Shown: positions 58,132-64,000 of the stretch, in pieces
How positions within the stretch are numbered: the stretch's first letter is position 1
How the letters are laid out: each line of letters starts with the position of its first letter
Assembly (NCBI GenBank): GCA_022836615.1
Contig: MU405369.1
Coordinates: 1-64,000, forward strand
Source of the DNA: Annulohypoxylon bovei var. microspora
Taxonomy: Eukaryota > Ascomycota > Sordariomycetes > Xylariales > Hypoxylaceae
DNA length: 64,000 nt
Reading direction: 5' to 3'
Position numbers and translations under genes: made by a program
The notes under the pieces: model-generated
What the model was told of the DNA's origin: nothing
Database searches by the model: none
The model's input: only the letters and a program-made list of their open reading frames with translations

Positions 58132-59592
58132 GATGACAAAAATAGGGGCTGAATATTAATATCCGAAAGTTGATGTATGAGTCTGCTGATTCCAATGTTT
58201 ACTTACGGAAAACCGTTCTTATTTATTATTTATTTACATATTGTTCTTGATACTCATCTTAGACCAGGAACGCTTCCGATCGACGGACCCAGAGAAATGA
58301 TCGATGACATCAAGGAACTGTCATTGATTTGTTCGTGACACTGGGATATGACGCGGCAATAGAGTTGGGGACAACAATAAGCAACATGCAGCTGTTCAAT
58401 AACTTCCTATTCCGTATGTCATCCTCCACGATTGACCAATTGCAGAATTGTATTGACTTTCTCATTTAATGCTCGCACGCAATAGAGAACCGCAACCCCT
58501 CCGAGACGGCGAGACTCCGAATAACTTCCACCTGAAGTGAATGCTTACAAAGAAACTATATTTATATAATCACAAGGGTATGTTTTCTCTTAGCCAATCG
58601 TTCACGATTAGATCGCGAGTAACTTCCTCGGCAGCTTTCGGCTAGGAAAGAACCCCTCATTGTCAACGCCTTTCGACGTCTAGCCTCGCCTCTTCAAGTA
58701 CGGAATGATCATGATCGACGACAACAAAATGTATCAACCCACGAAATTCACGGCTCGAGATCAGACCTCATTGCTCGGGCTATCCTTCCTGACCTCCGAG
58801 TGTATATTCCGAATCACCAACTGGATCGTCGTCGCGTACGACTTTCACACTCTTTCTCCGATGCTCGGACATTTGATAGCCTTAGCGCCTGAGGTCTAGA
58901 TGACTAGAAGATGCTGATCGAGAGGGCATCCTTGTCTCCTTAAAGAAGAGACGACGCGGTTGAAGTCGGGTAAGTGATAGAGACGTAAGGCCACATGATT
59001 TCTGCCTCATTAGTTAGGAATGAGACTGACGTGTTCGCAGTTCCTTGAACCATTGGATTGGATGGTGATAACTCGGCCATTGTAGGCAGGGAGAGCGGCG
59101 ACGGCGATCATCTTATTGATTTTATGATAGTGATAGATTTGTTTTGAGATTCAAGTTCGCGATAATATTAACTAGCTTCCAATCAAGAACAACTATAATG
59201 TTTAGGTACCTACTTACCACTTAACGACCGATTTAGCGTAAGTACCTAATGTATTACCTTAGGTAGGCATTCTTGTAAATTTACTATATAACGAAGAGTC
59301 TTGGTCCTCTTTTTCGTGTTGTTGTCAAATATTATAACAAAATACTTATCCCTAACACTTGACAGTCGGCTATATATGTAAGGCATCTATGCATAGCATC
59401 TAAACCTGACATGTGGCGAGTAAACGTACAAAACTGGTCATGTTATATTAACCTAAGAAATCCCGTAGCAAGTCGCACGAAATCCTCGGTGCACAGTATA
59501 AAGTAATCCTGAAATGATATTAATCGACTGCTCGAGTCTAAATCAAGAATTACACAATGGGTATATGAACATAAATCTGCCATCACATCAAA
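58132..59592. other. 1.46-kb intergenic region
   Basis: No credible gene. An exact TAGGTACCTA lies at 59203-59212 with related half-sites (CCTTAGGTAGG near 59258). It separates the FMN-enzyme promoter from the 3' end of the copper transporter gene. Confidence 0.45.
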
Positions 59593-60300
59593 TCAACCAC
59601 AGCATACTGATGCCTCTTCCAATCCCTCTGCCCCTTTATTCGTCTGACTTTCCCTCTCACCCCCAACTACAACCTTCGCGATCATCCAGTCGCACAAGAA
59701 CTTTCCAACGCCGGCTCCGATGATAATGCTTATTATGATGTAACCGTTAAAAGCCATCGCTATCAGCATAAGTATATATGCGACGCCGAAAGACACAGCA
59801 TGTATGACAGAGCGGATCAGCTGCTGCAAAGGGGCGGCTCTGAAAGTGACGACTTGCGAGCCCGGAGTCAGGGCATCGGAGCAGGACGAACTATCCTCTT
59901 TGGATGCTCGGACTTGCGCAGTCGCATGCTGCTGAAATTGCCGTAAGATGAAGCTGTCATATTCCTTCCCCAAGCGGCGAAGAAGCTCGAGACATATGAC
60001 AAGGAAGAAGACACCGATACAAGAGGCTGCAAATGCGCCATCACTCTCAATCAACCATGATTCCGCGAGAAAACCTGTGAACTGTTAGAAATCAACCACA
60101 CATGCCGTATTTCCGTTGAATAAGGGAGTCATACATGTACCGACTGTATTCCAATTCCATGTCATCTAAATTCTCGGTCAGTTATCCAGTCGACTTGATT
60201 TTAACGAGTTAGTCGCACGTACCGATTGGGTGCAGGTACTGTTGCTACTGCTGCTCATATCCATCCTGGCGGTTAATTTAGAGGTGCCGGTAAAATCCAT
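59593..60300 (-). CDS. Ctr-family copper transporter
   Basis: Exons 60300-60223, 60165-60141 and 60074-59593 give 194 aa. The N-terminus has a short Met-containing lead (MDMSSSSNSTC), then MTWNWNTVGFLAESWLIESDGAFAASCIGVFFLVICLELLRRL, the classic first part and helix 1 of fungal Ctr proteins. A soluble loop with SSSCSD follows. Helices 2 and 3 read SVIHAVSFGVAYILMLIAMAFNGYIIISIIIGAGVGKFLCDWM, containing the GxxxG helix-packing motif. The C-terminus ends CCG, a potential Cu(I) ligand. It transports Cu(I) across plasma or vacuolar membranes as a trimer. The 25-nt middle exon is small, but both junctions keep frame. Head-to-head with the FRE reductase gene. Confidence 0.9.
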
Positions 60301-61405
60301 GTTTCCTTTTGCGTGCGCTCGGAGGATGATATTGAGTAATCTGCAATTGGCTCCGAAACTAGGTAGATGTGTACCTAGGTTTAAATCTCGGTCTTGAAAT
60401 AGGTACGGACGGTAGAGGACTTGAACTCGATCTTTCTCTCTCTCTCTTGCTCTTATCTATATCTTCGAGGGCTTTACTCCACACGCGACGTGGATAGATG
60501 ACGATAGTTTATGAATAAATGAGACCATAAGAGCAAGATTTCGCTATTTAGGACGGTCGATATGGGGTTCAAAAGAGGGACTTATTACTTGGCAAGGACT
60601 GTGCCATCAACCAACCCCCAATCTTCAGTCCTTTCTTAGATAAAGAAAATAGAACCCCTCCGTCCCTAACCATGTGGCGCATTCTTACGTAGGTATCCTT
60701 GCGTATTCAGATGATCTAGTGAGGTAGTAGAATCTGGGCAAAGTGGATCACATTCCCGCTGGTTTGATCCATTCGGGGTCGATTCTTTAACAGTTTGTTG
60801 CCGCAACGGTCGATACTTCTAGCTCGCCATTGGTCTTTTCTAGTGTTGACTGATATCCTTGCACGCCAAGTCTTCGATGACCCTTGAAAAACGTGCTCAA
60901 TTATTCTCAGACTTTTCCTCCAAAGGTTTAAGGCCCGGCTGGCGTATGTTTCGTAACCCATCGTGAGATAGCAGAGGGTGACATTTGACATCTAGAATCT
61001 TTGAGCAGGTTTCCAATCAACATCACGGCCCAAATTGACGGAGGACCTTGATAGTAGCTGGCCTCTTAATGACTATGATGAAGAATCAGCTCTGGGATGG
61101 CACCGCATTTGACCCGACGCACGGGTACGACGTTAGATCGGTTAGATGGTGTTGTGGCTAGCCAGCTGGACTTTTCTCGTCCACTTATTATATCATCATC
61201 CCGTTGAATGGTCCTTGGGAAAGAATGTAGATCATCTCATCCATCGATCAACATTCATCGGGAAATTTAACGGGAACTAGTCTGCATACTTTGCAGCCCT
61301 AAGTATTAAACAAATCCTCTCCGCCTCTAGGGTCACGCCAGTTGCTCGTTCGTCATACACGATTGACACTCTTTAGTTGTGTATCGTCGAGACGGGCCGC
61401 GCAAG
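60301..61405. promoter_or_regulatory. Divergent promoter region of Ctr and FRE genes
   Basis: 1.1 kb between two metal-uptake genes transcribed away from each other. It contains TTGCTC at 60447-60452 and 61342-61347, GAGCAA (its complement) at 60531-60536, and GTGCTCA at 60893-60899, all near the TTTGCTC/TGTGCTCA-type sites bound by Mac1-like copper regulators in fungi. A GATA site (CTTATCT) is at 60452-60458. The motif matches are short and partial, so regulation by copper is inference. A 91-codon minus-strand frame (60716-60991) has no recognisable domain. Confidence 0.45.
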
Positions 61406-63388
61406 ATGGCGACCATGGAAAACCATCTGGCTGCTCGCCACATCCAGGACTTCAGCACGGCGAGCGCCTTAGAAGAGCACTGGGGTTATTTCGACAGAGT
61501 CATCCCGTGTACGAGCGATGCCGGATCATGCGCCTACTTGGACCAAGTGTACGCAAATCAAGACCTAACGATGGTCTATTCCGGCATATTCTGGTCCGTA
61601 GTCGGTAGTATTCTTCTACTATGGGCTATTGGAAGACGGGTCTTCCCGTCGCCTCGTGCCGACGAAGTGTTCGCGGGTGTCATCGATAATGAGAATCTAA
61701 CAAAAAAGACAGCGGGACGACGCTCACGGATAAGAATGACAGCGGCGTCCCTGATCCGTCGTTACTTGTTACCCGACTCCGTGCGATCTGTTTTTGGACG
61801 AACAACGCGGCTTCAGGTCCTGATTCTGGCCGTCTTAGCAGGTTACCTGCTGATATTTAGCTTCACCGGCCTTACATACAAGAAGTGGATCACGCCGGTA
61901 AAGAACAAGCCCGGTGTTTATAACACTAGATCGACTCTGGGTCCGTGGTCTGATCGAGTTGGCGTTTTTGCCTATGCTCTCACGCCGCTCTCCGTCATGT
62001 TGTCGAGCAGAGAATCGATTCTCTCCCTGCTTACCGGCCTGCCGTATCAGAGCTTCAACTTCCTGCACCGGTGGCTAGGTTATATCATTGTCATCCAAGG
62101 AATTTTGCACTCCATTGGTTGGATAGTTATCGAAGCTTGGCTATATCAGCCCCAACCTACGGTCGGACGGGAGTGGATCGCGCAGCTGTACATGATTTGG
62201 GGAGTCGTAGCCCTAATACTGCTTCTGCTCCTCTTTGTCTTGAGCACGCCCTGGGCTATTCGTCTCACAGGCTACGAATTCTTCCGCAAGGCGCATTACG
62301 TTTTAGCCATGGTATATATCGGGGCTTGCTGGGGTCACTGGGAGAACCTGAAATGTTTCCTGATTCCTGGACTGGCTATCTGGGGCCTAGACCGTGGAAT
62401 AAGATATTTCCGCTCGGCACTTATCCATTACCAATACCTTCCCGATGGGTCGATGGGCTTCAGAGCGGCCCATGCATCTTTAACACACTTTCCTGACGCC
62501 GAGCATGGAGACGTGGTGAGGATGGACTTTAAGCACCCGCAAGACCCGTGGAAAGTTGGAGAGCACTTCTACCTATGCTTTTCGGAATGCAGTGTATGGC
62601 AGTCGCATCCGTTTACACCGCTTAACCTGCCAAAGGTAGAAGATGGGCTTGTTTCCCATTCGTATATCCTCAGAGCGAAGAAGGGCGAGACGAAGAAGGT
62701 TGCCGAACTAACAGCGAAGAAGTTGGCGGAAGCACCCAGCGCTACAACCCCCTTAATATTATCTGGATCTTATGGAGAATCGATAGTAGAGCACTTGATG
62801 CCCGATGTTAATGTGCTCTGTGTTGCTGGCGGAACGGGAATTACATACGTCTTGCCAGTACTACTCGGACTAGTAGAAAAGAAGGAAGTGAAGGATCGAA
62901 AAGTTCAGTTGGTCTGGGCGATTCGGAGGAAGGACGATACACGTTGGATCGAAAAGGAACTCAATATTATTCGCAAGGCCGCGAAGGCACACAGAATCGA
63001 GGTTCACATATATGTGACGAGAGAAGCGAGGGCCAAGAATCTATCGAGCAGTGAGGAGATCTCTGAGAAAGGAGACGTGGCCGTGAAGGAAACCGGCGCA
63101 TGTTGCTCTGCTGGGTCTTCGATCGAGGAGGTGCAGTCTAACTCAACCCTCGATGTCCAGAGGATAGGAGGAGAGGGATTCGACACACATCCTGATCTCG
63201 AAAAAATAGTTAACGAGTTCGTCGAAGGTACTATAAAAGGGTCGACAACTGTATATGCAAGCGGGCCGGGTGGCATGATCAGCGACTTGAGGAACGTCGT
63301 CGCGTCTTGCAATTCGGGTGCGAAGGTCTGGAGAGGTAATGAACGGTACGACGTTCAGTTGGTATGTGACGACCGACTTGAGTGGTAG
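61406..63388 (+). CDS. Ferric/cupric reductase transmembrane protein (FRE family)
   Basis: Intronless, 660 aa from ATG 61406. After an extracellular lead and a first helix (SGIFWSVVGSILLLWAIG) comes the ferric-reductase core with heme-ligand His pairs (FLHRWLGYIIVIQGILHSIGW and AHYVLAMVYIGACWGHW). The FAD site is HPFTPLNL. The NADPH site is VLCVAGGTGITYVLPVL, and the C-terminal YASGPGGMISDLRN closes the nucleotide pocket. A low-complexity insert with ETGACCSAGSS lies between the last two. It reduces extracellular Fe(III) or Cu(II) at the plasma membrane with cytosolic NADPH. Beside the Ctr gene, cupric reduction feeding Cu(I) uptake is a sensible reading. Confidence 0.95.
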   Translation: MATMENHLAARHIQDFSTASALEEHWGYFDRVIPCTSDAGSCAYLDQVYANQDLTMVYSGIFWSVVGSILLLWAIGRRVFPSPRADEVFAGVIDNENLTKKTAGRRSRIRMTAASLIRRYLLPDSVRSVFGRTTRLQVLILAVLAGYLLIFSFTGLTYKKWITPVKNKPGVYNTRSTLGPWSDRVGVFAYALTPLSVMLSSRESILSLLTGLPYQSFNFLHRWLGYIIVIQGILHSIGWIVIEAWLYQPQPTVGREWIAQLYMIWGVVALILLLLLFVLSTPWAIRLTGYEFFRKAHYVLAMVYIGACWGHWENLKCFLIPGLAIWGLDRGIRYFRSALIHYQYLPDGSMGFRAAHASLTHFPDAEHGDVVRMDFKHPQDPWKVGEHFYLCFSECSVWQSHPFTPLNLPKVEDGLVSHSYILRAKKGETKKVAELTAKKLAEAPSATTPLILSGSYGESIVEHLMPDVNVLCVAGGTGITYVLPVLLGLVEKKEVKDRKVQLVWAIRRKDDTRWIEKELNIIRKAAKAHRIEVHIYVTREARAKNLSSSEEISEKGDVAVKETGACCSAGSSIEEVQSNSTLDVQRIGGEGFDTHPDLEKIVNEFVEGTIKGSTTVYASGPGGMISDLRNVVASCNSGAKVWRGNERYDVQLVCDDRLEW

Positions 63389-64000
63389 ATACATACTTAG
63401 ATACAGTATGAATACCTAATAAAATAGTATCATGGTCAATGCTGTCGACGTTGTCCTGGAGACCAGCCGCGTCAGGTGGCCTATCAGCTGCCAGTAGTTC
63501 ACCCCCTGCGAAGTAAAGCTTATATAACATAAGAAGGTGACTCTTTTCCAACAATTGGCGGCATGAAGACACTGAACCTAGAAGCGGCAACTTGGTCAGA
63601 TCGTTTAGTGCCTCAGACACGACATCGGCCTACTGCCAAACGGCTTCCCTGCAACGGGAGGTCGGGGTTCGATTCCTGCCAAGGTGCACATTGGCAGGTT
63701 CCTGAAAAGGAGTCGCAAAGAAATGCACGCAAGGGGGCGCAGTAGCTTGGGAGCCATATACCTAAGACTGGGCCAAAAGGACGGTTTCTTTTTGCCTTTA
63801 ATTTTGCCTTTATTTTTGCCTCCTAGTATTTGCATCACGATGCATCCGTAGTTCGATGCACGGTTCGAACCCACCACGTATTTTCTTTTCAACCTTTTTT
63901 CTTCTTTTCCATTAGATTCCTCGGTGAATGTGTAGAATAGTATTTCTTTTCGATTCTCTCCTCTAAGCAATCTGAACTTCTTGCATTTCAAATCTTTTTG
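63389..64000. other. End of window: intergenic, hairpin and tRNA-like remnant
   Basis: A perfect 8-bp inverted repeat CCTGCCAA-GGTGCACA-TTGGCAGG is at 63675-63698. Just before it, GGTTCGATTCC (63667-63677) matches a B-box, and CAACTTG at about 63591 could pair with CAAGGTG, but the T stem does not form, so it is at best a decayed tRNA-derived sequence. No protein gene is seen. Confidence 0.35.

Noticed and set aside
60716..60991. 91-aa minus-strand frame between Ctr and FRE
   Set aside because: No recognisable motif, sits in a likely shared promoter; kept only as a note.
1..64000. CRISPR arrays, bacterial operons, ribosome binding sites
   Set aside because: No direct-repeat/spacer structure and all genes are intron-bearing or otherwise clearly fungal; such features are not expected.

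Overview
The window is nuclear DNA of a filamentous ascomycete (Pezizomycotina). The evidence is short (about 50-100 bp) GT-AG introns with CTAAC/CTGAC branch sites in most genes, RIP-like (repeat-induced point mutation) decay of repeats, and the protein families present: a fungal bifunctional diterpene cyclase, a NACHT STAND receptor, an S28 peptidase, Ytp1, Ctr and FRE proteins. Sordariomycetes, perhaps near Xylariales, is a guess from overall feel only.

Layout. (1) 1-20.4 kb is extremely AT-rich and gene-free. It is a pile of Ty3/gypsy retrotransposons mutated by C-to-T and G-to-A changes. I could resolve the nesting from LTR ends and target-site duplications: a truncated element C (1-4313) shares an LTR with element A (4097-19163). 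A complete element B (6027-12671) sits inside A with a 5-bp duplication. A solo LTR of a different family (9692-10003) sits inside B. A hAT-like element (16825-18890) sits inside A, and a second short hAT-like element lies at 19274-19988. (2) 20.4-22.0 kb is a transition with a C-rich minisatellite built on a GCCACCCGTT-like unit. (3) 22.0-29.8 kb carries a secreted S28 serine peptidase, a NACHT STAND/NLR-like protein and a membrane-anchored M24 metallopeptidase. (4) 30.3-43.6 kb is a small diterpenoid gene cluster: two cytochrome P450s, a rhodopsin-like seven-helix membrane protein, a Ure2-type GST and a full-length bifunctional CPS/KS-type cyclase with both active-site motif sets. No GGPP synthase lies in the window. 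(5) 43.9-64 kb is mostly ordinary euchromatin: an intron-containing tRNA-Ile(AAU), two fungal hypothetical proteins in tandem, a chromovirus relic, a DUF4267-like protein, a LURP-one-related protein, a Ytp1-like membrane protein, a coiled-coil protein, a secreted PEBP with a 10-nt micro-exon, an FMN-dependent alpha-hydroxy acid dehydrogenase, and a divergent pair of Ctr copper transporter and FRE metalloreductase.

How the genes may work together. The CPS/KS would cyclise GGPP through copalyl diphosphate to a diterpene that the two P450s oxidise; the GST may conjugate or detoxify. The FRE reductase and Ctr transporter form a plausible reduce-then-import copper uptake pair from one shared promoter region. 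The exact 10-bp palindrome TAGGTACCTA recurs at least nine times, always outside coding exons, and is the most unexplained small signal in the gene-rich part.

All exon boundaries were worked out by hand from reading-frame continuity, splice consensus and remembered family motifs; no alignment or search was run.
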